Below are positions 24,642 to 36,765 of a stretch of 64,000 nt of DNA, in pieces. The notes under the pieces are model-generated. The model saw only the letters and a program-made list of their open reading frames with translations, was not told where the DNA came from and made no database searches. The DNA is taken from assembly GCF_014066305.1 (NCBI RefSeq), contig NW_023501052.1:124001-188000 (forward strand). The letters run 5' to 3'. A program made the translations under genes and the position numbers. The number at the start of each line of letters is the position of its first letter. Positions within the stretch are counted from its first letter, which is position 1. Source of the DNA: Letharia columbiana (taxonomy: Eukaryota; Ascomycota; Lecanoromycetes; Lecanorales; Parmeliaceae).

Positions 24642-24664
24642 ATATCGTAAGCTTATTACGATAT
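24642..24664 (-). repeat. 23-bp near-palindrome at a second transposon end, copy 1
   Basis: A near-palindrome (ATATCGTAAGCTTATTACG plus ATAT) occurs here and, reverse-complemented with one change, at 33816-33838. In both places a purine-rich tract lies beside it on the same side, so it probably marks the LTR or end of another, unidentified element family. Confidence 0.45.
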
Positions 24665-25889
24665 ACTCACTCTCTAGAGTCTAAGTAGAAAACTCTAAAA
24701 ACGCTATATTAGCCGTTATTTTATATAGAATTCTTATTAAAATTAATCGAAATAGAAAATAAGTAGTTTCTTTTATATATAACTTTTTACTACGTACTCT
24801 AATAATAAAAAATTCTCTATTAAATAACTATTTAAATATCGTAGAATTAGATTTTTTTTTCGATTTTTAATAAAATATCTTAATTAATTATTTTTAGAAG
24901 ATTTAAATTAGAGTTTTAAAAACTATACTTCTAATCTCCCTCTTATTATTTAACGTATATCGAGAAAATTCTAAAAAAATCTTAAACTATTCGTTATATT
25001 TATAAATCTATTTAAGAATATTATTATAGAATTCTTCGAGCCAGATTTTATATATTAATAGTTATTAAATATTTATTTAAAATATATTTATCTAAGCTAT
25101 TATCTTAGTTAATTTATTAATTTATTTATAATTTTAAATTAATATTTTATAATTTATAGATATAAGTAAAGATATATAAAGTTTTATTAATATTATCTTT
25201 TAATTTATTTAATTATTTAATTATAAGTTTAGATCTATAAATTAAATTTATAAAAAGTAATTAATTTTTAAATCTAATTTCGAGATTGAATTCGACTCTC
25301 GAAGAGTGTTAATTTAAGATTTACTTAGAATTATAAGATCGAATTTAATAATTCTTAAATTATTAAGAAGTATAAGTTATATTCTATAATTAAAAAAAAT
25401 AAAAGATTTTAATAGAAAAAAGAGAAGTTATATAATTAATAAGTTTTTAAAAAATTAATTAACTTTAAATTAATTTAATTTTAATTAATAAGAAGTTAAT
25501 TTTAATATTAGTAATAGTTCTTTTATATTAATTATTATTATTTTTAATTTTAGAATTTTACGAATTTTTATTAATTTTACGATTTTACGATTTTACGATT
25601 TTTTTAACGAGAGAGATTTATAAATTCGAACCGAGGACGAAGCGGAATAGTTTCGAATTTTATTAAATTATTATTACTCGACTATCTAAGTTTATATAAA
25701 AGAGTATTCTTAATTAAGATAATAAGTTTTTAATAAACGATATCTAAATTCTATATCTTTAAATATTTATAAGATTAAATTTAAAAAAAATTGTTATTTA
25801 AAAGCTTATATTTTATTTTATAATTTAAAAAAAAATCTTAAAATTTTAATAGAAAATTAAAAAGTTATTTTAAAATTAAATAATATATA

Positions 25890-26625
25890 TCTAATTAGAG
25901 CTATTCGACTATCGAGCGAATTTTGATAAGCGAACTTTAATAAGCGATATTTAAATTTCTTACGCTTTAATAATTATAAGACTAAATTTAGAAATTCTTT
26001 TTTTATCTAAAAGCTTATATTTCGTTCTATAATTTAAAAAAAAAATTAAATTTTAATAGAAAATAAAAAAGTCATTTTATATGTTAATAACGTATATCTA
26101 TTTTTTTAATAGTCGCGAACGAACTTTAATAAGCGATATTTAAATTTCTTACGCTTTAATATTTATAAGACTAAATTTAGAAATTCTTTTTTTATCTAAA
26201 AGCTTATATCTTATTCTATAATTTAGTAAAAATCTTAAAAAAATTAATAGAAAATAAAAAGGTTATTCTATATATTAATAATATATATCTATTTTTTTAA
26301 TAATTACGAATACTAATTTATTAGTATATATAATAGAATAAGATAGAGCTAAGTTTAAAAATTTTAAATTAATATATATAGCTAATTATTAATTATAATA
26401 GATCTACGCTTTTTAATTAGATATCGCGAATAAATAAATTAGCGTTCGTAACTATCAAAATCTCGCCCTTCCGCGTCTCTCTTATTAAAAAAATAGATGT
26501 ATATTATTAACATATAGAATAACTTTTTTATTTTCTATTAAAATTTTAAGATTTCTTTTTTAAATTATAGAACGAAATATAGGCTTTTAGATAAAAAAAA
26601 AATTTTTAAATTTAATTTTTAATTT
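25890..26625. repeat. Family A short repeats, three tandem or facing copies
   Basis: Two plus-strand copies (about 25890-26100, partial, and 26100-26325) are followed by a minus-strand copy (about 26326-26625) that starts TATAATAGAATAAGATAGAGC. The landmarks are those of the copy at 8049-8420. One short unmutated-looking stretch (TCTCGCCCTTCCGCGTCTC, 26461-26479) interrupts the last copy. Confidence 0.65.
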
Positions 26626-26629
26626 TTTA

Positions 26630-26954
26630 AAAGGAAAGAAATTAAATTACCCTTAAAAAAATCCCCTCAAAAAAAAAAAACCCCAAAAAAAAAAAAAATA
26701 TATTTATTTTAATTTAAAAAAAATTTTTTTTTTTTAAAAAAAAATCTTAATTTTTTTTTAATATAGAATCAAAATATAATATAGGCTTTTAGATAAAAAA
26801 AAGAATTACTAAATTTAATCTTATAGCTATTTTTAAATAACAAATTTAAAAATCTTCTTTTAAAATTTTTTTTTTAAAATTTATTAAAAATTTTTATTTA
26901 AAAAAAAAAAAAAAATTTAAATTTTTAAAATTAAAAAATTTTATTTTTAAAAAA

Positions 26955-26993
<39 letters not shown>

Positions 26994-27069
26994 ATATAAT
27001 AATTAATTTAAATTTAAAAATTTAAATTTATAAAAAAATTATTTTATTTTATAAAATTAAATTAAATTT

Positions 27070-27121
<52 letters not shown>

Positions 27122-27266
27122 AATTTTAAAAATTAAATAAATAAAATAATAATAAAAAAAAAAAAAATATAAAATTTAAAAAAAAAAAAAAAAATTATAA
27201 AAAAAAAAAAAATAAAAAAAAAAATAAATAATATTTAAATAAATTAAAATAAATAAATTTTAAGTA

Positions 27267-27297
<31 letters not shown>

Positions 27298-27323
27298 TAA
27301 AAAAAAAAAAAAAAATATAAAAA

Positions 27324-27365
<42 letters not shown>

Positions 27366-27390
27366 AAAAAAATTAAAAAAATAAATTCGG
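26630..27390. repeat. A-homopolymer low-complexity stretch
   Basis: About 750 bp made nearly entirely of A runs (many over 20 nt) broken by short AT words, with odd patches such as CCCC between A runs at the left edge. Nothing codes here. The texture is unlike the surrounding RIP DNA and suggests a collapsed or low-quality consensus, though a true A-rich satellite cannot be excluded. Confidence 0.75.
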
Positions 27391-27524
27391 AAGGGTTTAA
27401 ATTAAATAATATTATTTTTTTCTACCATAAAGCTGGTATCCGAACCTCTTACTTAGCACAACACAATTTCGCACAACCGAAGGACAAGTTTCGCAATCCT
27501 GTAGCGCAGCCGCCAACACGCACA

Positions 27525-28790
27525 ATGCCGCCTAAAAGAGTTCTTATATGTGGTGCAGGAGTAGCAGGTTCGATATTAGCTTTTTGGCTCGCCAAACATG
27601 ACTTCCAAGTGGTCGTCGTCGAACGATCGAAAGCCGAACAGAAAGCTGGACAAGGACTCGAAATTGAAGAACCAGCATTGAAGGTTGTGAAGTTGATGGG
27701 CATCCTGGATAAGCTCAATGAGAAGAAAACTGGTGAGATGGGATTCGATCTCGTCGACCAGCAAGCTCGTTCATATGGCATTTTCGAGGTCGGTGGCATT
27801 AGTCCTACAGGTACCCTCGAACTCATGCGAGGTGACCTGACTGAAATTCTCTACAAAACTGCCGACGAATCCGCCAATGTCACCTTCCAATTTGAGACAA
27901 CAATTCAGAGCCTAAGACAAACACAAGATAAAGTCATCGTCGACCTAGAAAGCAGAAACAACAAAACCATCAAGGTAGAGAATTTCGATTTTGTGGTAGG
28001 CGCTGACGGGGTAAAATCCCGCACGAGACAACTCGTTATGGGTTTGCCTGAGAAGCTCAAGTGTTTCAAGTCTGTCGGCGCGTTTGTTGCATACTTCTCG
28101 ATCCCCAAAGAAGTTCAAGATTGGCCCTACTCCCGACTATGCCATTTCACAAACCGGCGAATTCTATGGATACGGCCAATAGGAAAGGATTCTAAGATGA
28201 CATCTGTACATCTTATTCACGGTCATGAGGACGTTCCCACCCTACGTCGAGCAAACGCTGCTGGGGACAGACTGAAGCAAAAAGAAGCTTTCGCTGAATT
28301 GTACAGTGGCCTAGGCTGGGAGACACCACGGGTCATCGAGCAGATGATGAGAGCCGAGAATTTTTATTCCGACGAGCTTGTGCAGGTCAAACTTCAGAAG
28401 TGGTCTCAGCACCGGGTCGTGCTCCTTGGTGATGCAGCTTGGGCTCCGACTCCATTTACTGGCGAAGGAAATCAGCTGGCGATTATAGGTGCTTGGGTAC
28501 TAGCTCAGGAATTGTCAAGAAATCGAAATCCGGTGGCATTTGAGACGTATGAGAAGAGACTGCGCTCATATGTGGACAATGCTCAGAGCATACCACTTGG
28601 CGGCTATGCACCATACATTTTCAACCCGCAGACTACTTGGGGCATTTGGCTGCTTCGGACGATCGTCCGTCTTTTTTCATGGACGATCCGTTTCCTTTCG
28701 TGGACGAACTTGGCAGGGATGTTGCCAGATCAGCAGCAAAATGATTTTGATTTGGAGATTGAGGAGGCTGAAGCAAAAGTGGCACGGTGA
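27525..28790 (+). CDS. FAD-dependent monooxygenase (PHBH fold)
   Basis: Intron-less 421-residue frame. The Rossmann GAGVAGS motif is at residues 10-16 directly after the start, the DG motif GADGVKSRTR near 160-170, and the GD motif LLGDAAWAPTPFTGEG around residue 303, the three landmarks of class A flavoprotein hydroxylases, which use FAD and NAD(P)H to hydroxylate aromatic or polyketide-like substrates. The sequence is of the TetX-like/salicylate-hydroxylase-like branch; the substrate cannot be told. The C-terminal part has a hydrophobic WGIWLLRTIVRLFSWTIRFL stretch that could associate with membrane. The gene starts only about 120 bp from the AT-rich block and has no biosynthetic neighbours in the window, so a cluster role is unsupported. 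Confidence 0.9.
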   Translation: MPPKRVLICGAGVAGSILAFWLAKHDFQVVVVERSKAEQKAGQGLEIEEPALKVVKLMGILDKLNEKKTGEMGFDLVDQQARSYGIFEVGGISPTGTLELMRGDLTEILYKTADESANVTFQFETTIQSLRQTQDKVIVDLESRNNKTIKVENFDFVVGADGVKSRTRQLVMGLPEKLKCFKSVGAFVAYFSIPKEVQDWPYSRLCHFTNRRILWIRPIGKDSKMTSVHLIHGHEDVPTLRRANAAGDRLKQKEAFAELYSGLGWETPRVIEQMMRAENFYSDELVQVKLQKWSQHRVVLLGDAAWAPTPFTGEGNQLAIIGAWVLAQELSRNRNPVAFETYEKRLRSYVDNAQSIPLGGYAPYIFNPQTTWGIWLLRTIVRLFSWTIRFLSWTNLAGMLPDQQQNDFDLEIEEAEAKVAR

Positions 28791-30325
28791 AGTGTTAGTC
28801 TTGCTGCCCTTCGTAAGGGGTTAGCCCGCTTTCGAGGGCTAGGGAGGTTCGAGGCATGGAGCACAGCGAGCTCTTATGCCGAAATCTGCCTACCTCACAG
28901 CTGGACAATGATCCTACAGGTGCTTCGCCAATCAGGCCTGACGTTCCGACGCCTTACGAAGGACGACATAGTCCTCTAAGACAATCACTTGAATCTGGCC
29001 CAGCTTCTTGGGAAATATCATATACTTTTACATCGCCACTACCTATCTTCTCCAATGCATACCAGCATATGAAAGTATGGCAGCGGCTGAGGACACAGTA
29101 CGTAGGATGCTGCGAAGACGTGCCCGAGCTATTAAAATAATGTGATGCAAATTCTTGTGCCAGAACTGGACCCGTATACCACCATTGGACATGGGGACTC
29201 CTACCAGAAGTGGATTCGTAACAATATTGGACGAGCCGGTATCGGGTCAGCCAGATCCCTCGAAGAGTGCTCCCTCTTTGGTAATATTCCCCTGGGTGTA
29301 CTCCCCTTGGTGTACTGCCCTTGGAAGAGTAGTCCCTTGCTTCATTTTGGCCACGATCTGATCGAGTGATATTCGCATTCACTCGAAAACTGCCTACACG
29401 GTGTTTTCGATGCTAAAAAATATCAAGAAGGTCACAAACCTGTCGTGGTGGATCTTTTCCAGCATATGTAGCTTGCTGTGGCCATCCGACCCTTCGAATG
29501 CCTTCACCGAAACAAGGCGGTTCTTGCATGTGGCAACGGTGACGTATATTTCGAGCTTGACTTCGAAGATCTTCCTGTATCGATCCCAGGGCGATCCCGG
29601 CTTCATTCTTGACTAATTGTGTACTCGAAGCCCGGGTATACTGTAGGCGCCTGGCTTGGTTGGGGAATCCGGTCTCTTCCGTTTCGATCTTGCGGGCTCC
29701 TCTGATGTGCTTCCAGAAGCGACTTTACCAGGCACGCCCCCAGGGCTCGGTAGGGAAGGGGACCCAGCAGCGAGGGTGCGCATGTCGAACTGTGTGACAT
29801 GTTTACTGTTCATATTGATTGAGTAGGTTGAAGCTGCTTTTTTCGGGCTCCCCTCAGGTAGTGGACTGAAGAGAAGCTTGTGGTAAACGACAGTCACGTA
29901 GTTAAGTGGAAGCAAACTGGAAAAAAGGATAGGGAATGAGAAGATGGGAATGAGGAGGGGGCTTATGCAAGGGTGAGCAGGGGGCGCAAAACGGAGGGCA
30001 GGCGTCAAAAATGGATGCGCCAAAGATAAGTCTCATATACCCTACGCTCCGAGGAGCTTCTGCCGTGGGGCACTAATCCAACCAGAGGCATCAGACATCT
30101 GGCCTGCACACTCCAAAAATGAAAAGAGAATCGCTGGGAAGAGGAGCATACGATACAAAGGCACCGCAAGCATCAGGTTGGTATGCTTGCAATTTGACGA
30201 GCGTAAGCTCGACTCAAAGAACATAGAAAGGCTAAAAGATTGTTTTCTCAAGGGTCACTATCGACGGCTAGACCCGTTCAATCATGTACCGGCCGACATC
30301 AATCAGCGTGTCCTCAAATTCTCGT
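28791..30325. other. Intergenic, GC-balanced, no gene recognised
   Basis: About 1.5 kb between the monooxygenase and the next AT-rich block. Several short frames overlap on both strands without domain, consistent intron pattern or clear start context. May hold decayed genes. Confidence 0.45.
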
Positions 30326-31136
30326 TATAATAGATTTAAATAGATTTATAATATTAAGAGATAGATTCGAATATATATACTAAATAAAGCTCTAGATCTA
30401 ATCGAGATTTTATATTTTCTATATTATATCGAGTATTTATTTCACGTAATATACGTCTTTATAATTAAGCGTTTCGTAAAAAATAAGCTTCGTTTATAAA
30501 TATAACGTATTATTAAAAATTCTTAATATCGTATTCTTAATTTCGATGTCTATACTATACTCGCTTCTCGAGATTCTTTATACTAATATCTTTTATCTTA
30601 ATAATCTTATATATCTTAATATCTTTATTCGAGCTCGTAAAGCTCTAATTAGAGTACGTATATATACGGCGATATAAAAGAAACTAAGTTAAATCTATAA
30701 GAATTCTAACGATATAGATTTTTTAATAATATTACTATTTTCTATAGTATATCGATAGGAATTTTTAGAGTTCGACTAGGCCTATATTTTCTAGAGTATC
30801 GTATACTAAGAAAATTATATAATTATCTTCTACGTAGTTATATATAGCTCGTTTAGAACTTTAAATTCTTATTATAATATATATCTTTAATTAATTAATC
30901 GAGATCTTAAGTATTTATCGCTTTGAAAAATTTAATCTTATAATAAATAGTAGCTCTATAATTAATTAATAGAGAATTACGTATAAGAATATATAGTACT
31001 TTCATAATATTAAATAGATATTTAAAGAATTAAAATTTTAATTTTAATAAGAAGTCTATAGATAGTCGAATAAATCTCGATATTTAAACTTCTATTATTC
31101 TTTAATACGTACGAGCTTTAAAATAAGTAATTGAAA

Positions 31137-32115
31137 AGCTTACTTTCTTATTACTTAAGACTGAAATTATAAAATATTCGATAATTATAAATTTAAAGTT
31201 AATTAATTAGATCTTTAGATTTCGTAATTTTAAAGCTAAAACTCATCTAATTTCTTCGTTTCTAAGTACGCTGCGCAACGGGGCGGGGGACCCCGACGGG
31301 GTTCCGAGGGGGGTCGAGGTCGGAGTGGGGTTTCGGGTCGAGGTTTCGAGTTTCCTCAAAACCCCGACCCCGCCCCGACCCGGAGCGAGGTTTCGAGGTA
31401 TACTCCGTTGACCCGATAGGCCCTAAATACCTCTAAGCGACCCCTCTAAATTTTAATAAAATGTATTAAGAATAAGATAAAATAGAGTATAAAATACGAT
31501 ATTATAGTCTAAATTAGAGTATAAGATATAGATACTTAGAAAGATAGTTAGAAGATATATAAGATTATATTTATAGAGATATTATAGAGATAATAATCTC
31601 GAGCTAATTTAATTAATAGACTTAGCGAGGGTAACGAAGTATCCTCGTTACCTCGATAGGAAACTCTATTTCGACTTATCTTATTTTATTAAAAACTTCG
31701 ACTCGAAGCGAGATAGTATTAGGTATCTAAAACCTCGTTCTACTTCGTCTCGTTACGCTTAGAAATTCTAAGCTAAAAGCGAATATATATAAGTATATTT
31801 AGAGGAGAAAGTTAAAAAAGAACTTTAAAATCCTTAAATCTATCTTTTTTAATTTCTTTTCTTTTATTAAAAATATAATAATAAAATAAGTTTTTAAAGT
31901 TATAGAGTTAATTATAAGCTTTTAAATAATATAGCGTAGACGAAATTTAATAAAGTATTCGTAAAGATATACTAAAAATAAGTGAATTATCGAGCTTACG
32001 AGAAGAGCCTCTTCGATAGAAGTTCTCGAAGAGTTCTCGAAGGATTAGAGAGGTTTTAGAAGGTCTTCTTCTAAATTTATTATTATTATAACGTCTCTCT
32101 TAATTCTTAGAGTTA
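31137..32115 (+). mobile_element. GC-cored repeat, copy 2
   Basis: Begins AAAAGCTTACTTTCTTATTA, the end seen in copy 1 (22.04-22.85 kb, reversed), and its right part (31.9-32.1 kb) matches copy 1, including AAATTTAATAAAGTATTCGT and the run of CTTCGA/TCGAAG inverted words. The core at 31.26-31.43 kb is strikingly GC-rich with repeated CGACCCCG / CGGGGTCG words able to fold on each other. Copy 2 is about 150 bp longer than copy 1. Confidence 0.6.
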
Positions 32116-33815
32116 ATACTAAGTATAATATTCTCGTAATTAATAAAAGTCTTTATAATCTCGATAAGCGTATTATTCGCGAAATTAGTACGCGGTCGAT
32201 AGATATTTAATATCTAATCGTCTAACGTAGTTAAGATCTCGAATTATAATATATTAAGAGTTAATATCTTTATTTTATAAAGTTTACTATAATTAAAACG
32301 AAAGCTATTCTTCTATTATTATATTATATATATCTTATTAATAATAATAAAATTAAATCGCGAGATAAATCTCATATTCTTTATAATAACTATACGAAAG
32401 TTCTTATTATTTATAAAGATCTCGAGATTAATAAAAATATATATATAGATATCGCTAATAATATTATATAGTTTTTTATTTTTATTAATTTAAGTATTTA
32501 GAATAAAGGCGCTAATATTAGATAATATATTAATTTTTAATTACTAATCTAATTTTAATATATTAAATAAATATATAAGAATCGCTATACTACCCGATTT
32601 TAATAGAGATAGAAAATAAAAAATAAAACTCTTTTTAAAGCCCGTTTTCGCTATTAGAATAGCGTCTTTACCGTTAAATAAATAGCGAATCATATATATC
32701 TATTCCTTTTTAAGTCTATTTTTAATCTTATTAAGATCTATCTATTATTATTAACTCTATAAAGCAATTAGAGTATAATATTACTCGTTCTCTATATCGA
32801 TTATATATTTCGAGATATAGGCTATAACGTAATTAATTTCTACTATTATATTAAAGATAAAATAATAAATATTAGAATTTAAAGTAGTATAAGAGAGAGT
32901 ATTAATATTACTAGCGATATATAAATCGTTATTAAAATTATCGTAATTATTTAACTCTTTTACGCTTATATAATACTTAAAATTTTATCTATTTATAAGC
33001 GAAGAAGGGCCTATATCGTTATTTATAATTTAAGATTATATAAATATTAAAATATTCTTCTCTCTACTTTTATATCTAAGTATTAAATATATAACTTTTT
33101 TTCTTTTCTCTAGAACTAGTTCGCTAAATATCTTAAAACTTTATATTTATTAAAAGAAAGAATATTTTTATAAGCTATAAAGAGATTAATATATATAATT
33201 TAAAAATATCTCGCTATCGTTATCGAAGAGAAAATCGTATATCTAGACGCTCCTTATAATCTTCTTATTTACTTTAATCTATTTTAAATACGTTAAGCGC
33301 GTTAAAACTATTTAAGATATATATTTTATACTTTCTTTAATTTCTAAGTAATATATCTTTAAGTTAATAAATCTATATATAAAGAAAATAACTTTAATAC
33401 TCGATTTTTATTAGATAATAATACGATTAAACTTATAATCTAATTATTATACTCGACTTATTATATAATCTTTTAATAATATTAAATACGATATACTATT
33501 CTCTAGAATTTAATTATTAAAAGATAATCGATTAAAGATAAGTACTATAATCGTTAGCGAAGAATATATATTCGAATAAACTTATATAATAATAACGAGC
33601 TATTTAATTATAATCGAAAGTTTATATACTTATTTAATAATCTCGAAAGGTCTATTAATCTCTTAATTAATATTAAAAGATAATATAATAATAGCTGAAA
33701 AAATGAAGAAAGTTATAATTTTCCAATAACGAAGTAATTATTACGATAGGTCTATATAAATTAATAATCTATATAGCGATTCGAGAGTTTTTTATTTAGA
33801 TTCTAAGGGAGGGGT

Positions 33816-33838
33816 ATATCGTAATAAGCTTGCGATAT
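33816..33838 (+). repeat. 23-bp near-palindrome, copy 2
   Basis: ATATCGTAATAAGCTTGCG plus ATAT, preceded by a purine tract ending at 33814. Marks the sharp border between RIP DNA and normal DNA. Pair of the site at 24642-24664. Confidence 0.45.
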
Positions 33839-33954
33839 GATTGGCCCCCGAAGCGAGGCACAAGTGTAGGGCTAGCTATAGGTGGTACCCCGGCTAGCCG
33901 TGAGTCTGAATTACTGAGACTACTAATGGAGAAAGTTGGTGAATCGCCCCATTA

Positions 33955-34145
33955 TCCCTTTCCTTGAGTGCGGGACGTACACGCTAGTAGGGGTCAAATG
34001 TAGGGATTATCATTTGTCCAATGATCGCGGTTCACTGCGGCTTAAGACTTTGCTTACTCATGAGCGCGGCAACGTCGATCTGACCAATCCATACCCCTAC
34101 ATTTGACCCCTACTAGCGTGTACGTCCCGCACTCAAGGAAAGGGA
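33955..34145. mobile_element. 191-bp MITE with perfect 51-bp inverted repeats
   Basis: The first 51 bases (from TCCCTTTCCTTGAGTGCGGG) are the exact reverse complement of the last 51. TA dinucleotides flank the element at 33953-33954 and 34146-34147, as for Tc1/mariner-type insertion. The 89-bp centre is unique. There is no RIP damage, so it is either recent or too short to be recognised by RIP. No transposase with such ends is seen in the window. Confidence 0.92.
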
Positions 34146-34148
34146 TAG

Positions 34149-35085
34149 CATTTTTTAAGAGTCTGGTTAGGGCGTATCTCCACATACTTGCAGTATCTAT
34201 GCGGCATATTGTGCGCAGATCGAATAGGATCGTCGTAGAATAGGCTTACTCTTTCCATTTGCCTTGCATACGGGCAATGGCCTCTTCGGTGTCCTTCGCG
34301 TATCGTTTCGTTGGCTTCCGCTGCTGGTCGACCTCCTCGAACCGTTGACTGTATTATTTAGGGACATGGGAGGTTGGGTCTACGGAACTGTCGGAGTGTC
34401 CTTTGGGATGCTGCTTCCCGAGCAGGCCGAGTGGTTCTCGAGGTCCCATGGCAGTTGGAAGTCAAGAGGCAAGAGGATGGTAAAGTAGCCTTTGAGAACG
34501 ATGCTGATGCATAGATGAACAAAAGAGATGTGAGCCTGGTGCCCTTGCAGCGGCCAAATTGTGGGCTCCCAAAAATGGAGCCAGCGCTTGTATAGCATGG
34601 TGCTGACCTTCCACATGCTGCCCATCCTTCTTACGCATATCTTCCCTTCTCCGTACAGCTTCCGTTCATCTGGTTTGACCCTCGCACTATGACGGCGGCC
34701 GACGACGCGACGTAGCTGTGAGCAATCAGCCGACTGTCCGTGGACCTGGCGAAAAGGATGTTTGCCCGGGATGAACGGCCGAGATAGCGATGGTGCCGAG
34801 GGCTAGGCAAGCACGGTCTCCACAAGGATACGAACAAACTGCATCTGGCAGGAACGAGCTTGACGGAGGAGGAATAGACGAAGCTGCTGCGCAGATTCGA
34901 GGTGCACGACGATCGATCAATGCAGTTTGCATGAGACGAGGCGGAAAAGTCTCCCTCCTTAAACGCAACCCGGGTGCAACTAGCGTGGCGGGGGCTGTGG
35001 CAAGGCCTTTTGGGCAGCGCGATGGTGTGGTGAAAAGGGATGCGTAAAGCGGCGTCCCTCGAGGCTAAAAGTGGCATCCCTTTAA
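34149..35085. other. GC-balanced island with no clear gene
   Basis: About 0.9 kb between two RIP blocks. On the minus strand 34349-34246 a short frame ends KRYAKDTEEAIARMQGKWKE and a stop, which has the composition of a real C-terminal exon, but no upstream exon chain could be fixed. Possibly a truncated gene left between transposons. Confidence 0.3.
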
Positions 35086-35414
35086 AATTACCTTTATTTA
35101 ATAGAATTATATAAATCTTTAATTGATATTTATCTAATTTTTTTTCTATTAGTCTTAATAGTATATAAAAGAGAATAAGATAGAGTTAAGTTAAAAAATC
35201 TAAAAAATTATATATAGATTCGAATTCGCTATATTTCTTATTTAAATATCGCGAATAAATATTTTAATATTCGTAATTATTAAAATCTATTTCTCTACTT
35301 TTAATTATTTAATAATTTTACTATTTTCTTCTAATTTTTTTCTATTTTTTATTAAATTACGAGTAAAGATCTATAAATTAAATTTATAATCGTTTTTTTT
35401 AATTAAAGCTATCG

Positions 35415-35950
35415 AGTAAATTTAATAAGCGATCTTTAATAAGCGATATTTGAATTTCTTACCTTTAAGAAACTATAAGATTAAATTTTAAGATTCTTTT
35501 TTTATTTAAAAGCTTATATTACGTTCTATAATTTAAAAGAAAAATCTTAAAGTTTTAATAGAAGATAAAAAGTTATTTTAAAATTAAATAATATATATCT
35601 ATTTTTTAATTAGAGCTGTTAAGCGAACTTTAATAAGCGATATTTAAATTAATTACGCTTTAATAATTATAAGACTAAATTTAGAAATTCTTTTTTATCT
35701 AAAAGTCTATATCTCGTTCTATAATTTAAAAAAAAATCTTAAAAATTTAATAGAAAATAAAAAAGTTATTCTATATATTAATAACGTATATCTATTTTTT
35801 TAATAATTACGAACGCTAATTTATTTACTCGCGATAAGTTAGTTAGTTTAATTAAAGAGCGTAGCGAATTAAAATTTATAATTAACTATATATATAAATT
35901 TAAGATTTTTAAGCTTAGCTTTATTTTATTTATTTTATATATATTAATAG
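35415..35950 (+). repeat. Family A short repeats, partial and full copy
   Basis: A partial copy (about 35415-35590) is followed by a full copy (about 35600-35950) with the landmarks AAGCGATATTTAAATTAATT, AATAACGTATATCTATTTTT and CTCGCGATAAGTTAGTT as in the copy at 8.05 kb. Confidence 0.6.
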
Positions 35951-36430
35951 ATCGTATTTTACGCTTTTTAATAGTAAGAAAATTATAGAATTTAATCTTA
36001 TTATTTTTTAACGATAAGAAATTAAAATATCGCTTATTAAAGATCGCTTATTAAATTTACTCGAGATAGTTCTTACTAAAAAAATAAATATATACTATTT
36101 AACTTTAATATAATTTTTTTACTTTCTATTAGAATTTTTATTTTTTTTTAAAGTTATAGAGTCTAATTTATATTATTTATAATATAAAATTTATAAAATT
36201 TAATCTTATTAGTTTTAAATAATATTAGATTAAAGTATTTTTACTCTTCGAGAGTTAAATCTAATCTCGAAATTAAACTTAAAAATTAATTACTTTTTAT
36301 AAATTTAATTTATAAATCTATACTCGTTTTTATTAAATAAAGTATATATAAGTTCTTTATAGAGATATTTATTATATTAGATTTATAGAGAATAGCTATA
36401 ATATTATAATCTTAACTATTAAGATAATTA

Positions 36431-36765
36431 GTATATATAATAGAATAAGATAGAGCTAAACTAGAAAACCTTGAATTTATATATGTAGCCAATTATCAAT
36501 TCGTTAGGTCTACGCTTTTTGATTAGATACCGCGAGTAAACAAATTAGCGTTCGCGACTATTAAAAAAATAGGTGTACATTATTAACATATAGAAAAACT
36601 TTTTTTATTTTCTATTAACTTTTTGAGATTTTAATTTTTCAATTTTGAAGCGCAGTCTGTGCTTTCCGAATTTTTAAGAATTTTGAAATTTGGTCTTATA
36701 ATTATCAAAGCGCAAGGAATTCAAAGATCGCTCACCTACTTACTCGATAGCTCTAATTAAAAAAA
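36431..36765 (-). repeat. Family A short repeat, least mutated copy
   Basis: Minus-strand copy, from TATAATAGAATAAGATAGAG to TCGATAGCTCTAATT. It keeps many CpA and CpG sites lost elsewhere (for example GCGCAGTCTGTGCTTTCCG), so it best represents the ancestral element of about 335 bp. No frame is present. Confidence 0.65.

Larger units (their letters stand above)
7960..27400. other. RIP-degraded AT-rich isochore, about 19.4 kb
   Basis: Composition changes abruptly near 7960 and again near 27400. Within it no gene is open; transposon frames are recognisable but stopped by TAA and TAG, with Asp-to-Asn and Gln-to-stop changes as expected from CpA to TpA mutation. It contains nested LTR retrotransposons, short repeats and low-complexity DNA listed separately. 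Stretches not listed separately (about 8430-9070, 24400-25880) are AT-rich, repeat-like DNA in which I see no identifiable gene. Confidence 0.9.
30326..33840. other. Second RIP-degraded AT-rich block
   Basis: AT-rich, frame-less DNA of about 3.5 kb. The right end, near 33800-33840, has a purine tract (CTAAGGGAGGGG) followed by the 23-bp near-palindrome also seen at 24.64 kb, then normal-composition DNA; this looks like the end of a degraded transposon. I could not identify polymerase or transposase motifs with confidence. Confidence 0.7.

Noticed and set aside
28954..29382. 142-residue minus-strand frame downstream of the monooxygenase
   Set aside because: No domain, biased composition, and overlapping frames on the other strand of similar quality.
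34631..35077. 148-residue minus-strand frame in the GC-balanced island
   Set aside because: Ser/Arg/Cys-rich chance composition, no domain, and overlapped by an equally plausible plus-strand frame.
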